Below, one piece after another: positions 52,010 through 63,175 of a stretch of 64,000 bases of DNA. The stretch spans positions 3,261,501-3,325,500 of the forward strand of contig NZ_CP015849.1 in NCBI RefSeq assembly GCF_001654495.1, written 5' to 3'. Below the pieces are notes generated by a model. That model made no database searches, had not been told where the DNA came from, and worked only from the letters and a program-made list of their open reading frames with translations. Each line of letters begins with the position of its first letter. Position 1 is the first letter of the stretch. A program made the translations under genes and the position numbers. The DNA comes from Streptomyces sp. SAT1. GTDB lineage: Bacteria; Actinomycetota; Actinomycetes; Streptomycetales; Streptomycetaceae.

Positions 52010-53032
52010 GTGGCCAAGGTGACTCGGGACGACGTGGCGAGACTGGCGGGGACTTCCACCGCCGTGGTCAGCTATGTGATCAACAACGGACCCCGGCCGG
52101 TCGCCCCGGCCACGCGCGAGCGCGTCCTCGCCGCGATCAAGGAGCTGGGGTACCGGCCCGACCGGGTCGCCCAGGCGATGGCCTCGCGGCGCACGGACCT
52201 GATAGGTCTGATCGTCCCGGACGCCCGCCAGCCCTTCTTCGGGGAGATGGCGCACGCGGTCGAGTGGGCGGCGGCCGAGCGCGGGAAAATGGTCCTCGTC
52301 GGCAACTCCGACTACGTGGCCGAGCGCGAGGTCCACTATCTGCGGGCCTTCCTCGGGATGCGCGTCTCGGGCCTCATCCTCGTCTCGCACGCGCTGAACG
52401 ACCTGGCCGCCGCCGAGATCGACGCCTGGGACGCCCGCGTGGTGCTGCTGCACGAGCGGCCCGAGGCCATCGACGACGTGGCCGTGGTCACCGACGACCT
52501 GGGCGGCGCCCAGCTCGCCGTACGCCACCTGCTGGAACACGGCTACGAGTACGTCGCCTGCATGGGCGGCACCGCGGACACGCCCGCCGTGGGCGACCCG
52601 GTCTCCGACCACGTCGAGGGCTGGCGGCGCGCGATGGCCGAGGCCGGGCTGTCCACCGAGGGACGGCTGTTCGAGGCGCCGTACAACCGCTACGACGCCT
52701 ACCGGGTCGGCCTGGAGGTCCTGGCCGGACCGGACCGGCCGCCGGCGGTCTTCTGCTCCACCGACGACCAGGCGATCGGCCTGCTGCGGGCCGCCCGCGA
52801 GCTGCGGATCGAGGTCCCCGGCGAGCTGGCCGTGGCCGGGTTCGACGACATCAAGGAGGCGGCGCTCGCGGACCCGCCGCTGACGACGGTCGCCTCCGAC
52901 CGCTCCGCGATGGCCCGCGCGGCCGTGGACCTGGTCCTGGACGACGGGGTGCGGGTCACCGGTTCGCGGCGCGAGCGGCTGCGGGTGTTCCCCTCCCGGC
53001 TGGTGGTGCGCGCCTCCTGCGGCTGCGGCTGA
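52010..53032 (+). CDS. LacI-family transcription regulator
   Basis: 340-aa regulator: [23 protein letters not shown] with hinge [20 protein letters not shown], then a periplasmic-binding-like domain ([32 protein letters not shown] [37 protein letters not shown]). Sugar-type effector unknown. GTG start. It sits between glnR and the DegP-like protease, as in S. coelicolor. Confidence 0.92.
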   Translation: MAKVTRDDVARLAGTSTAVVSYVINNGPRPVAPATRERVLAAIKELGYRPDRVAQAMASRRTDLIGLIVPDARQPFFGEMAHAVEWAAAERGKMVLVGNSDYVAEREVHYLRAFLGMRVSGLILVSHALNDLAAAEIDAWDARVVLLHERPEAIDDVAVVTDDLGGAQLAVRHLLEHGYEYVACMGGTADTPAVGDPVSDHVEGWRRAMAEAGLSTEGRLFEAPYNRYDAYRVGLEVLAGPDRPPAVFCSTDDQAIGLLRAARELRIEVPGELAVAGFDDIKEAALADPPLTTVASDRSAMARAAVDLVLDDGVRVTGSRRERLRVFPSRLVVRASCGCG

Positions 53033-53167
53033 CGGCCCGCCCTCCGGTCCTCTCCCCTCCCCGTCCCCTCCCGCCCGAGGCGCCTTTATATCGGGCATAC
53101 GAGGTTCTGTCGGGCTTTTCAGGGGGGACTCACGAAGCTCTCATGATCCCGGGACACTCTCAATGAC

Positions 53168-54364
53168 ATGACCGAGAGCATCCGCCGCAGCGGCGAGTAC
53201 GAGTACTCCCAGGGTGACGCACAGACCCCGACCGCCTCCTTCGCGCAGCCGGCGGACCCGCACCGGTCCGCCGCCTCCTCCGCGAGCCCGGTGAACCCGG
53301 TGAGCCCGGTGAACCCGGAGTGGCCGCCCCCGCCGGCGTACGCCCCGGCCACTCCCCCGGCGTACGCCACCGGCGGCCACGGCGGTCATGACGGCTACGG
53401 CGGCCAGGGCCACGGCGGCCATGACGGCGGCACCGCTCTCCTGCCCACCGCCCCGGCCGGTCCCCCGCCCGCCCCCCGCAAGCGCGCCAAGGGACCGCTC
53501 GCGCTGCTCGCCGCCGTGGCGATCGCGGCGGCGGCGGTCGGCGGCGGCACCGCCTACGCCTTCCAGCAGCTGACCGGCAAGGACACGGTCGCCGCCGGGA
53601 CCACCAGCACCAACGTGGTGCCCTCCAGCCAGCGCGGCAGCATCGCCGCGATCGCCAAGGCGGTCAGCCCCAGCGTCGTGGAGATCACCGCGACACTCAG
53701 CAACGGGACCTCCACCGGTTCCGGTGTGATCATCAGCAGCGGCGGCGAGATCGTCACCAACAACCACGTGATAGCGGGCGCCTCCACGATCAAGGCGCGG
53801 ACCAGCAACGGCGACACGTACACCGCGCAGGTCGTCGGCACCGACAGCTCCAAGGACCTCGCCCTGATCAAGCTGGCGGGCGCCTCCGGGCTGAAGCCCG
53901 CCGCGCTGGGCGACTCCAGCGCCGTGGCGGTCGGCGACCAGGTCGTCGCGATCGGCTCCCCCGAGGGCCTGACCGGCACCGTCACCAGCGGCATCGTCTC
54001 CTCGCTCAACCGCGACGTGACCGTGTCCACCGACGAGAGCCAGGGGCAGGGCCAGGGGCAGGGGCAGGGCGACGGCCAGTGGCCGTTCGAGTTCGGCGGC
54101 CGGCACTTCAACGGCGACACCGGCTCCTCCACCACCACCTACAAGGCCATCCAGACCGACGCGTCCCTGAACCCGGGCAACTCCGGCGGCGCGCTGATCG
54201 ACGCGGCAGGCAACATCATCGGCATCAACTCGGCGATGTACTCGGCGGCAACGTCCGGTTCGGGTGACTCCTCCAGCGCCGGCAGCGTCGGACTCGGCTT
54301 CGCCATCCCGATCGACACCGTCAAGGCCGACCTGGCCAAGCTGCGCTCCGGCGCCCAGAACTGA
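53168..54364 (+). CDS. Membrane-anchored trypsin-like (DegP-type) serine protease
   Basis: 398-aa. Pro/Gly/His-rich cytoplasmic N-terminal ~105 residues, one transmembrane helix (~109-130), then a protease domain with catalytic His200 (VTNNHVIAG), Asp230 (SSKDLALIKL) and Ser339 (LNPGNSGGAL). No PDZ domain follows, unlike DegP/HtrA. A QGQGQG run near residue 293 is a low-complexity insert. ATG 53168. Next to it are a response regulator and sensor kinase, so stress signalling is likely. Confidence 0.9.
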   Translation: MTESIRRSGEYEYSQGDAQTPTASFAQPADPHRSAASSASPVNPVSPVNPEWPPPPAYAPATPPAYATGGHGGHDGYGGQGHGGHDGGTALLPTAPAGPPPAPRKRAKGPLALLAAVAIAAAAVGGGTAYAFQQLTGKDTVAAGTTSTNVVPSSQRGSIAAIAKAVSPSVVEITATLSNGTSTGSGVIISSGGEIVTNNHVIAGASTIKARTSNGDTYTAQVVGTDSSKDLALIKLAGASGLKPAALGDSSAVAVGDQVVAIGSPEGLTGTVTSGIVSSLNRDVTVSTDESQGQGQGQGQGDGQWPFEFGGRHFNGDTGSSTTTYKAIQTDASLNPGNSGGALIDAAGNIIGINSAMYSAATSGSGDSSSAGSVGLGFAIPIDTVKADLAKLRSGAQN

Positions 54365-54480
54365 CACCGGCGGGCCACGGCGGCGCCCCCTCGGGACCCG
54401 CCGCCGGCCGCCCCGCCCACCGCACCGCGAGGAAGGACACGCGCAGGCACCACGGCACCCCGCACGACAAGGAGCACGCC

Positions 54481-54720
54481 ATGATCCAGCAGCTGATCCA
54501 CGCGAGGACCACGAAGAACGCCACCGCCCACGCTCCCGCCACCGGCGCCCCCGCGCGCGGCACGGCCCCGGCCCCCGGCCCCGGCATCCCCGCGCGCCGC
54601 GCCCCCGAGGCCGCCGCCGGCTCCGTGGCCGTACCGCACCTGATGGGGCTGCGGATGCCCGCCGACCGCCCGCACCGGCACAAGGTGCCTCTGGGCCGGC
54701 TGACGGCCGTGGCGGCCTGA
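54481..54720 (+). CDS. Small Ala/Pro/Arg-rich hypothetical protein
   Basis: 79-aa, with ATG 54481 following ACAAGGAGCACGCC, a good ribosome site. Composition is low-complexity in the middle with an ordered end (SVAVPHLMGLRMPADRPHRH). It lies between the protease gene and the two-component pair, all on one strand. Function unknown; possibly a regulator of the neighbours. Confidence 0.55.
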   Translation: MIQQLIHARTTKNATAHAPATGAPARGTAPAPGPGIPARRAPEAAAGSVAVPHLMGLRMPADRPHRHKVPLGRLTAVAA

Positions 54721-54852
54721 GCGGACGCGCGGCGCACGGGACAGGTGCCGGACATGGGAATCTGGGAGCAACCCACCCCGGGCCCGGGGAGCGGCCGGCC
54801 GGTCGTCCCGCCGGGCCCGGACTGCCCCGAGGAATCCGAGGAACCACCACCG

Positions 54853-55602
54853 ATGAGTCCCGCCGACGGCGACCGCGACGACCGCGACCGAGTCTCCCAG
54901 CGCATCCTGATCGTCGACGACGAACCCGCGGTGCGCGAGGCGCTCCAGCGCAGTCTCGCCTTCGAGGGGTACGGCACCGAGGTGGCCGTGGACGGCGCCG
55001 ACGCCCTGGAGAAGGCCGGCGCGTACCGGCCCGACCTGGTCGTCCTCGACATCCAGATGCCCCGTATGGACGGCCTGACCGCCGCCCGCCGGATCCGCGC
55101 CGCGGGCGACACCACCCCGATCCTCATGCTGACGGCCCGCGACACGGTCGGCGACCGGGTCACCGGCCTGGACGCCGGGGCCGACGACTACCTGGTCAAG
55201 CCCTTCGAGCTGGACGAGCTGTTCGCCCGGATCCGCGCGCTGCTGCGCCGCAGTTCGTACGCGGCGGCCGTGGACGCCTCCGTCGACGAGGGCGACGTGC
55301 TCGCCTTCGCCGATCTGCGCATGGACCTGGCGACCCGTGAGGTGACGCGCGGCGGGCGCCAGGTGGAGCTGACCCGCACCGAGTTCACCCTCCTGGAGAT
55401 GTTCATGGCCCATCCGCGCCAGGTGCTCACCCGTGAGCAGATCCTGAAGGCGGTCTGGGGCTTCGACTTCGAACCCTCCTCCAACTCGCTCGACGTCTAC
55501 GTCATGTACCTGCGCCGCAAGACCGAGGCGGGCGGTGAGCCGCGCCTGGTGCACACGGTGCGCGGGGTCGGCTACGTCCTGCGGCAGGGCGGCGCGGAGT
55601 GA
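54853..55602 (+). CDS. OmpR-family response regulator
   Basis: 249-aa regulator: receiver with acidic pair in [15 protein letters not shown], phosphoacceptor Asp in [13 protein letters not shown], Lys in [13 protein letters not shown], then a winged-helix DNA-binding domain ([40 protein letters not shown]). ATG 54853. Its stop overlaps the kinase start in a GTGA. Confidence 0.95.
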   Translation: MSPADGDRDDRDRVSQRILIVDDEPAVREALQRSLAFEGYGTEVAVDGADALEKAGAYRPDLVVLDIQMPRMDGLTAARRIRAAGDTTPILMLTARDTVGDRVTGLDAGADDYLVKPFELDELFARIRALLRRSSYAAAVDASVDEGDVLAFADLRMDLATREVTRGGRQVELTRTEFTLLEMFMAHPRQVLTREQILKAVWGFDFEPSSNSLDVYVMYLRRKTEAGGEPRLVHTVRGVGYVLRQGGAE

Positions 55603-57053
55603 GCAGGGCCCTGCGCCGCTTCCGTTCCCTGCCGATCCGCTCGCGACTGGCGCTGCTGGTGGCGGCGGCGGTGGCGTTCGGGGTGGCCGCGGTGTCGGTG
55701 ACGTGCTGGTTCATCGTGCAGGGGAAGCTGATCCAGCAGATCGACGACGACCTGCGGGCGGCCAGCAGGCCGGTGGGCGTGCGCAGCGTGCAGAGCCTCC
55801 TCGCCAACTGCAGCAGCACACCCGGCAGCACGGACGAACGAGGTCCCGGCTCCACCGACTACTACATCCAGATCATCGACTCCGCCGGGCGGACCTGCGT
55901 CTTCGACGACTCCGTCGGCACGGTCAAGGCGACCGGCACCGACACCGCCGTCGCCCAGAACGCCGACCGGGGCCTGTCGACGCTGCACGACAGCACCGAC
56001 ACCAAGGGCGACCCGGTGCGCGTGCTGGCCTCCCCGCTGCTCATCGCCTCCCCGGCGGGCCCGCAGATCTACCCCGGCCACGCGCTGCTGATCGCCTCGC
56101 CCCTCAAGGACACCGACAAGACCCTCAACGACCTGGCGCTCCTGCTGCTGCTCGTGTCGGGGATAGGTGTCGTCGGGGCCGGTGCCGCGGGGCTCGCGGT
56201 GGCCCGCGCCGGTCTGCGCCCGGTCGACAAGCTCACCGAGGCCGTCGAGCACGTGGCCCGCACCGAGGACCTGGCGGTCCGCATCCCGGTCGAGGACGAC
56301 AGCGAGGACGAGATCGCCCGCCTGTCCCGCTCCTTCAACTCCATGACCGCGTCCCTGGCGTCCTCCCGCGACCTCCAGCAGCAGCTGATCGCCGACGCCG
56401 GACACGAACTCCGCACGCCGCTGACCTCGCTGCGCACCAACATCGAACTGCTCACCCGCAGCGAGGAGACCGGCCGCCCGCTGCCCGAGGCCGACCGCAA
56501 GGCGCTGCTCGCCTCGGTGAAGGCCCAGATGACCGAGCTGGCCGCGCTGATCGGCGACCTCCAGGAACTGTCCCGCCCCGAGGGCCAGCGCGGCGAACGC
56601 GTCCAGGTGATCGCGCTCCAGGACACCGTCGAGTCCGCGCTGCGCCGCGCCCGGCTGCGCGGCCCGGAGCTGACCATCACCGCCGACATCGAGCCCTGGT
56701 TCGTCCGCGCCGAACCGGCGGCCATGGAACGCGCGATCGTCAACATCCTCGACAACGCGGTGAAGTTCAGCCCCGAGGGCGGCGTGGTCGAGGTCCGGCT
56801 CTCCCACGGCGTCCTCACCGTCCGCGACCACGGGCCCGGCATCCCGGCCGACGAACTCCCGCATGTCTTCGACCGCTTCTGGCGCTCCCCCGGCGCCCGC
56901 GCCCTGCCCGGCTCGGGCCTCGGCCTCTCCATCGTCGCCCGCACCGTCCAGCAGTCCGGCGGCGAGGTCGCCCTCACCCCGGCACCCGACGGCGGCATGA
57001 TCGCCACGATCCGCCTCCCGGGGGCGCCCACTCCGCCGCCCGAACTGCCGTGA
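55599..57053 (+). CDS. Sensor histidine kinase of the 54853 regulator
   Basis: 484-aa kinase: TM1 ([20 protein letters not shown]), a periplasmic domain of ~130 residues, TM2 ([20 protein letters not shown]), HAMP, then H-box [18 protein letters not shown]-box [14 protein letters not shown]1 DHGPGIPAD and G2 [13 protein letters not shown]. The signal is unknown. Translationally coupled to the response regulator. From gene order this matches the SCO4155/4156 pair of S. coelicolor. Confidence 0.93.
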   Translation: MSRALRRFRSLPIRSRLALLVAAAVAFGVAAVSVTCWFIVQGKLIQQIDDDLRAASRPVGVRSVQSLLANCSSTPGSTDERGPGSTDYYIQIIDSAGRTCVFDDSVGTVKATGTDTAVAQNADRGLSTLHDSTDTKGDPVRVLASPLLIASPAGPQIYPGHALLIASPLKDTDKTLNDLALLLLLVSGIGVVGAGAAGLAVARAGLRPVDKLTEAVEHVARTEDLAVRIPVEDDSEDEIARLSRSFNSMTASLASSRDLQQQLIADAGHELRTPLTSLRTNIELLTRSEETGRPLPEADRKALLASVKAQMTELAALIGDLQELSRPEGQRGERVQVIALQDTVESALRRARLRGPELTITADIEPWFVRAEPAAMERAIVNILDNAVKFSPEGGVVEVRLSHGVLTVRDHGPGIPADELPHVFDRFWRSPGARALPGSGLGLSIVARTVQQSGGEVALTPAPDGGMIATIRLPGAPTPPPELP

Positions 57054-57133
57054 CCTGCGGGGATGACCCGCTGTCAGTGGTCTCTTCTAGGGTGGGACCC
57101 TGAGCGTGGACGGCAGGCTGGGGGGGCAGAGCG

Positions 57134-58957
57134 GTGCGGGTGGAGCGGCATCAGGTGGGGGACGCCCGGGTGGCGGCCGCGGTGGAGGGGTTCGCCGGGC
57201 GGGTCGGGCGGCTGGTGCATTCGTTCTCGAAGGCCGGACCGGTGACGGCGTACGAGTACCGGCTGATCGCGGAGGAGTTCCTCGACTGTCTGGGGGCGCT
57301 GTCCGTGGCGGACCCGGGGCTCGGGTCGCCGGAGGCGAAGGCGGTGCTGGAGGACGCGGCGGAGGCGGCCGTGGGGGCGGTGGCGTACGCGGCGTACCAC
57401 CCGGTGTACCCGTTCGAGGTGTTCCTCCCCTATGTGAACTGGGGGGTCTGCCACGACCGCGAAGAGGGCGAACCGCTGCCGGTCCCCCTGCGGACGGACT
57501 GGTGGCTGGACGCGTTCTGCCTGGCCGTGCCGGCCGGGCGGGCCGAGGACCACGCGGAGACCTTCCGCTTCGCGTGGTGGGCCCGGCGCGCTCCCGCCGA
57601 GAGACGGACCGGACTGCCCGACGACGAGCTGGTCAACGGCTTCCTGGCGTACGTCCTCGGGGACACGGGCGGCGAGGAGGACGGCCACCCGCCCTCCGAC
57701 GAGCAGCAGGTGGCCGCGCTCGACGCGGCGATCGGGCGGGTGCGGGCGGGAGACGGCGGGGGCGGTGCCGCCGGGCCGGACGACCGGGCGGAGACCGTCG
57801 GGCTGCTCGCGCTGCGGGCGCTCGCCGCGGGAGACCGCGAGGCGTTCCGGGACGCTCTGGTACGGCTGCTGCGGCCGGTCGCCGAGGCCGCGGGGCCGGA
57901 TGCCGCCCCGCGCACACTGCTGCCGCTGCTGCCCCTCGCCCTCGCGGCCCTCGCCCACCGGCGCGAGGGCCGGCCGCCGGAGATCGAGAGCGACTATCTG
58001 CCGTACGGGCCGGTCACCGGGTTCGAGCGCGAGGGGCCGCGGGTCGGGCCCTATGGACAGGAGGCGCGGTCCGGCACCCGTGCCGAACCGCCCACCGGAC
58101 CGCCCACCGGACCTGCCACCGGACCTGCCGCCGGGCCGGTGCGGTTCGCGCGGCCCGAACTGCCCGGCGGGACGCGGCCGGACAGAGAGACGTGGCTCCG
58201 GGAGCAGGTGCGCGACGCGCTGGACCCCGACCCCGCCGACCCGTACGCCACCTGGGAGCTGTCGCGCGCCCTCCACCATCTGGAACTGCTGGTCACGGGC
58301 CAGGCCCGCGGGGCGGCCGATCCCGGCGAGGCGATGGCCGACGACGTGCTGCTGGGCTCGCGGTGCGGCGCCGTCGTCTTCCGCGCGGCCCTCGCCGAGC
58401 CCGGCACCGAGGTCGAGGCCGAACTCGGCGGCAGGACGGTCCGGTACGCCGCCTGGAAGGCGGACGACGGGCCCGACGCGCGCACCTGGCAGCTCGCCGT
58501 GAACCTCGCCCTGATCTCCGGCCGCCCCGACGACCTCGCCCCGCTGCTCGCGGCCGGACCGCCCGAGGAGCGCTACGGCGACACCCCGCTCACCGGCTAC
58601 CGCCGCGCCCTGCACGCCCAGCTGAGCGGCACGGACCCGCGGCCCGCCCTCGACACGGCCCTGCGGCGGTGCGCGGCGATACGCAGCTCCGCGTTCCTGC
58701 CGCCGCCGCTGGTGCTGCTCTCGCAGTTCACCGGTGGTGACGAGGAGAGCTTCAACCTGGCCCTGCTGGACGCCCTGGAGACCCATCGCGACCACTTCTC
58801 GGTGGGCGACCGGGCCGAGGGCCCCGACGCCGCCCTCAGCCTGGACGTCCTGGCGCTGGCCTGCCACGCCCGCCGCCGGGGCTGGGAGATCAGGGTCGAG
58901 TCGCCCTATCTGCCGCCCCGGCTGCTCCGGCCGGCGCGCCCGCTCCAGAGCCCGTAG
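57134..58957 (+). CDS. Large helical protein, possible Imm49-like domain
   Basis: 607-aa cytosolic protein with mixed alpha character and a Gly/Pro-rich linker near residue 330. Notable segments: HPVYPFEVFLPYVNWGVCHD, RTDWWLDAFCLAVPAGRAED, DPYATWELSRALHHLELLVT. The middle resembles polymorphic-toxin immunity family Imm49 in my recollection, but Imm49 is shorter and no toxin gene is nearby. Confidence in that is low. GTG start; convergent with no neighbour. Confidence 0.6.
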   Translation: MRVERHQVGDARVAAAVEGFAGRVGRLVHSFSKAGPVTAYEYRLIAEEFLDCLGALSVADPGLGSPEAKAVLEDAAEAAVGAVAYAAYHPVYPFEVFLPYVNWGVCHDREEGEPLPVPLRTDWWLDAFCLAVPAGRAEDHAETFRFAWWARRAPAERRTGLPDDELVNGFLAYVLGDTGGEEDGHPPSDEQQVAALDAAIGRVRAGDGGGGAAGPDDRAETVGLLALRALAAGDREAFRDALVRLLRPVAEAAGPDAAPRTLLPLLPLALAALAHRREGRPPEIESDYLPYGPVTGFEREGPRVGPYGQEARSGTRAEPPTGPPTGPATGPAAGPVRFARPELPGGTRPDRETWLREQVRDALDPDPADPYATWELSRALHHLELLVTGQARGAADPGEAMADDVLLGSRCGAVVFRAALAEPGTEVEAELGGRTVRYAAWKADDGPDARTWQLAVNLALISGRPDDLAPLLAAGPPEERYGDTPLTGYRRALHAQLSGTDPRPALDTALRRCAAIRSSAFLPPPLVLLSQFTGGDEESFNLALLDALETHRDHFSVGDRAEGPDAALSLDVLALACHARRRGWEIRVESPYLPPRLLRPARPLQSP

Positions 58958-59020
58958 GGCGAGGGGCCCGATCCGCGCGAGACCTCCGCCGCCCGGTCCC
59001 CGCTCGGTACTCTCGGACGC

Positions 59021-59941
59021 ATGACCAGCGACGAGACCGCACCGACCGCCCGCTCACTGGAGACCGTCACCGCGCTCTCCCCGGACCAGGCCGACGCCGT
59101 CCTCGGCCTGATCGCCGCGGCGGCCCGCGCCGACGGGCAGCAGGCCGTGTCCGAACAGGGCAGGCTCCAGTTGCGCGGCGGCGCCCGCGAGGGGGTGTCG
59201 CATCTGCTGCTGCACGTCGACGGCGAACTGGCCGGGTACGCGCAGCTGGAGGACACCGACCCGGTGGAGGCACCCGCCGCCGAACTGGTCGTGCACCCGG
59301 CGCACCGCGGGCACGGACACGGCAGGGCGCTCGGCTCGGCGCTGCTGGCCGCCTCCGGACGGCGGCTGCGGGTGTGGGCGCACGGGGGGCACTCCGCCGC
59401 CCGGCACCTCGCCCAGGTCCTCGGGCTGACCCTGTTCCGCGAACTGCGGCAGATGCGGCGCCCGCTCGCCGGCTTCGACCTGCCCGAGCCGGTGTGGCCG
59501 CAGGGCGTCACCGTAAGGGAGTTCGTGCCCGGCCGGGACGACGCCGCCTGGCTCGCCGTGAACGCGGAGGCGTTCGCCCACCACCCCGAGCAGGGTTCCC
59601 TCACCCAGCGGGACCTGGACGCCCGCAAGGCCGAGTCCTGGTTCGACCCGGGCGGCTTCTTCCTGGCCGAGCGCGAGGGCCGGCTGATCGGCTTCCACTG
59701 GACCAAGGTGCACGCCGAGGACGGCCTCGGCGAGGTGTACGTCCTCGGGGTGCGGCCCGGCGCGCAGGGCGGCGGCCTCGGCAAGGCGCTCACCGTGACC
59801 GGCCTGCGGCACCTGGCCGCGCGCGGTCTGCCCACCGCGATGCTGTACGTCGACGCCGACAACAAGGCGGCGGTCTCGGTCTACGAGCGGCTGGGCTTCA
59901 CGACGTACGAGACGGACCTCATGTACCGGACGGAGATCTGA
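59021..59941 (+). CDS. mshD: Mycothiol synthase
   Basis: 306-aa tandem GNAT acetyltransferase that finishes mycothiol by acetylating Cys-GlcN-Ins. The first GNAT half has RGHGHGRALGSALLAAS, the second has the acetyl-CoA loop VRPGAQGGGLGKALTV and the family end FTTYETDLMYRTEI. It lies 37 kb from mshA, both in this window. It ends 23 bp into a convergent gene. Confidence 0.93.
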   Translation: MTSDETAPTARSLETVTALSPDQADAVLGLIAAAARADGQQAVSEQGRLQLRGGAREGVSHLLLHVDGELAGYAQLEDTDPVEAPAAELVVHPAHRGHGHGRALGSALLAASGRRLRVWAHGGHSAARHLAQVLGLTLFRELRQMRRPLAGFDLPEPVWPQGVTVREFVPGRDDAAWLAVNAEAFAHHPEQGSLTQRDLDARKAESWFDPGGFFLAEREGRLIGFHWTKVHAEDGLGEVYVLGVRPGAQGGGLGKALTVTGLRHLAARGLPTAMLYVDADNKAAVSVYERLGFTTYETDLMYRTEI

Positions 59942-60632
59942 GGCCCGCGCTGCCCCGGTGACCGGCCGCGCGCCGGCGGCCCAGGGGGTCGGGCAGGCAC
60001 GCCGCCCAGGCCAGCGCGGCGGTGACGCCGATCGCCGCCCACCACCGGTGCGCCACCGCCCAGTTCGGGTCGTCCGGGACCGGCAGCAGGCTCCACCGCT
60101 GCGGTGCCAGCAGCAGGGCGACGGCGAGCACGAGCAGGGTGAGCGCGACCGTCGTGCCCGGCGTGGGCTCGGGGCCGAAGCGCACCGTGGCCGCCGCGAG
60201 GGCCAGCGCGGTCAGCGCGACCGCCGCCGCCTCCAGGGTGAGCGGGCCGGCCGGCGGGCGGGCCCGCTCCGGCACGAGGAGCAGCGCGGCGGCCCACCAG
60301 GCCGCGGCGAGCGGGGCGACGAGCGCCAGCCGCAGCGCCGCGCGCACGGGCCGCCGTACCGGCACCGCCGAGGTGGTGTGCCGGGCCGGGTCGTCGAGCA
60401 GGAACGCCAGCGCGAACCCGCCGAGCAGCGCGACCAGCCGCAGCACGACCACTCCGGCCGCCGGGCCCGGACCGCCACCGGACACCAGCCGGGTGCCGCC
60501 CGCGCAGAGCAGTGCCAGCCCGCCCGCCGCGCCGAACACCCGCCACGGCAGCGCCCGCCACACCGGCCGGACCAGCGCGCCGATCACCCGGCGCGGCGTC
60601 CCGTCGGCGCCCCGCTCCTGACCTCCCGTCAC
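59919..60632 (-). CDS. ABC-cluster membrane protein, last gene
   Basis: 237-aa with about six hydrophobic helices (FGAAGGLALLCAGGTRLVSG, VVLRLVALLGGFALAFLL, LALVAPLAAAWWAAALLLVP, LTALALAAATVRFG) and a basic C-terminus. GTG 60632 overlaps the previous gene by 4 nt (GTGA). Probably a permease subunit or accessory of the ABC system. Its 3' end is antisense to mshD by 23 bp. Confidence 0.75.
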   Translation of the reverse strand: MTGGQERGADGTPRRVIGALVRPVWRALPWRVFGAAGGLALLCAGGTRLVSGGGPGPAAGVVVLRLVALLGGFALAFLLDDPARHTTSAVPVRRPVRAALRLALVAPLAAAWWAAALLLVPERARPPAGPLTLEAAAVALTALALAAATVRFGPEPTPGTTVALTLLVLAVALLLAPQRWSLLPVPDDPNWAVAHRWWAAIGVTAALAWAACLPDPLGRRRAAGHRGSAGLRSPSGT

Positions 60633-62208
60633 CTCTCGCACGAGTCCGTGTCCTTCCCGTGGCCGATGCCCGGCACGTGCAGCAGTTCGGCGACCCGGGC
60701 CGTGGAGGTGCCGGGTGCGGTCAGTTCCTTCCAGTGGCCGCGTACGGCGGAGGCGACCTCCGCGTGCGGGCGGCCGAGCAGCGTGCGGACGACGTCGGTC
60801 TGGCCGGCGCTCATCAGCAGGTTGCCGGTGGGCGTCAGCGCGACGGCGCCGCCCTCGACGCTGTCGTCGATGCGGACATCGCGCAGGGAGGCGAGCGGGT
60901 CGGCGTCCCCGCCCAGGGCGAGCCACAGGACGGTGACGACGCGGCCGTCGCACAGTTCGGACCCGGCGTGCTCGTCGCCCGCGACCAGGACGGAGGCGAG
61001 GCCGACGGCGTACTCGGGGACGCGGTTGCCGCCCCAGCGGGTGCCGACCGTGACCGTGCCGGGCACGGTGGACGGGTCGTAGGAGGGGTCGTTGTCCAGG
61101 CCGTAGCGCGCCTCGACGCGCTGGCGCACGGTCAGCGGGCGGGTGGCGGCGGTGCCCCCGGCCAGGGCGCGGACACGGTCGGTGGTTTTCGCCCAGGCCC
61201 CGGTGCGGCCGGTCCACTCGGGCAGCGCGCAGTACGTGGTGGCGCCGTGCGCCGTGCAGCGCTCGACGGCCTCCGGGTGCGCGGACACCTGGGCGCGGGC
61301 CGCCAGGAGCGCGGCGGAGGGCCCCTGGGACTGGCCGGCGATGCCGGTGGCGGTCGCGGCGAGCGCGAGCGCGGTGAGCGCCGCGACGCCGGTGGAGCGC
61401 CCGCCCGAACGCAGCAGGGCGGCACCCAGCAGCAGGACGGCGAGGCCCGCCAGATAGAGGGCGTGCCAGGCGGCCGGGCGGCCCACCAGGTCGGAGGGGA
61501 ACGGGTCGGCGCCGCTCTCGGTGACGACCGGGGACAGCCAGCGCTTCCAGTGGGCGCCGCCCGTCGCCGTGGTGAGGAACAGACCGGCCAGCAGCACGCC
61601 GACGACGACGAGCGGCGCGGCATGCACCGAGGGGACCAGCCGGGCCAGCAGCACGCCCGCGACCCCGCCGAGCAGGGTCACCAGCGGCGCCACCGACAGC
61701 TCGGCGAGCGAGCCGTGGCCGACCGCGCCCGGCTCCAGCGCGTCCGAGGTGAAGCGGGCGGCGACGACGAGGGCGGTGAGCAGCGCGAACGGCACGACGG
61801 ACAGGGCGTGGGCGAGGGTGCGCCGCCACGGCTCCATGACCAGCACGCCGAACTGCTCGTCGGTGCCCCGGCGCAGGGAGCGCAGCACGGCCCGGTCGGC
61901 GCAGACGAACAGGGCGAGGCCGAGCAGCAGTCCGCCGCTCTGGGTGGCCCGGTCGGCGTCCTGGAGGGCGGGGTGGTCGGCCATGCCCTCCCGGCCGGTC
62001 AGTTCGTGCCAGCCGGTGTGGCCGGAGTAGATCTGCCAGGCGGTCGCGGCGACGTACACCGCGAAGAAGACCAGCACCACGGGGTGCCGGGCCAGTTCGC
62101 GGGTCTCGGCGCGGGCCAGGGCGAGGACGGCGCGGGCGCGCGGGCCGTGCGGGCCGCCGTCGGCGGCGGTCGCGGCCGGGTGCGCCGGGCGTGCGGTGGT
62201 CGTCGTCA

Positions 62209-62209
<1 letters not shown>
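60629..62209 (-). CDS. ABC transporter permease with an outside domain
   Basis: 526-aa membrane protein: a first permease-like half with helices VVLVFFAVYVAATAWQIYSG and ALLTALVVAARFTSDALEPG, more helices up to ~300, then a ~200-residue domain (ESGADPFPSDLVGRP-like, VGTRWGGNRVPEYAVGLASV) with Cys pair suited to the outer face. ATG 62209 overlaps the ATPase stop by one nucleotide. Together with the ATPase it forms an exporter, substrate unknown. Confidence 0.8.
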
Positions 62210-63069
<860 letters not shown>

Positions 63070-63175
63070 GAGGCACTCCCGTGCAGAGGATCGAAGCGGG
63101 TCGCGGTCATGGGGGCGGGGCCGGGGCCGGGGGCGGGATCCGGGGTGGTGGGGGTCAGAGCTTGCGGCGCGGGCG

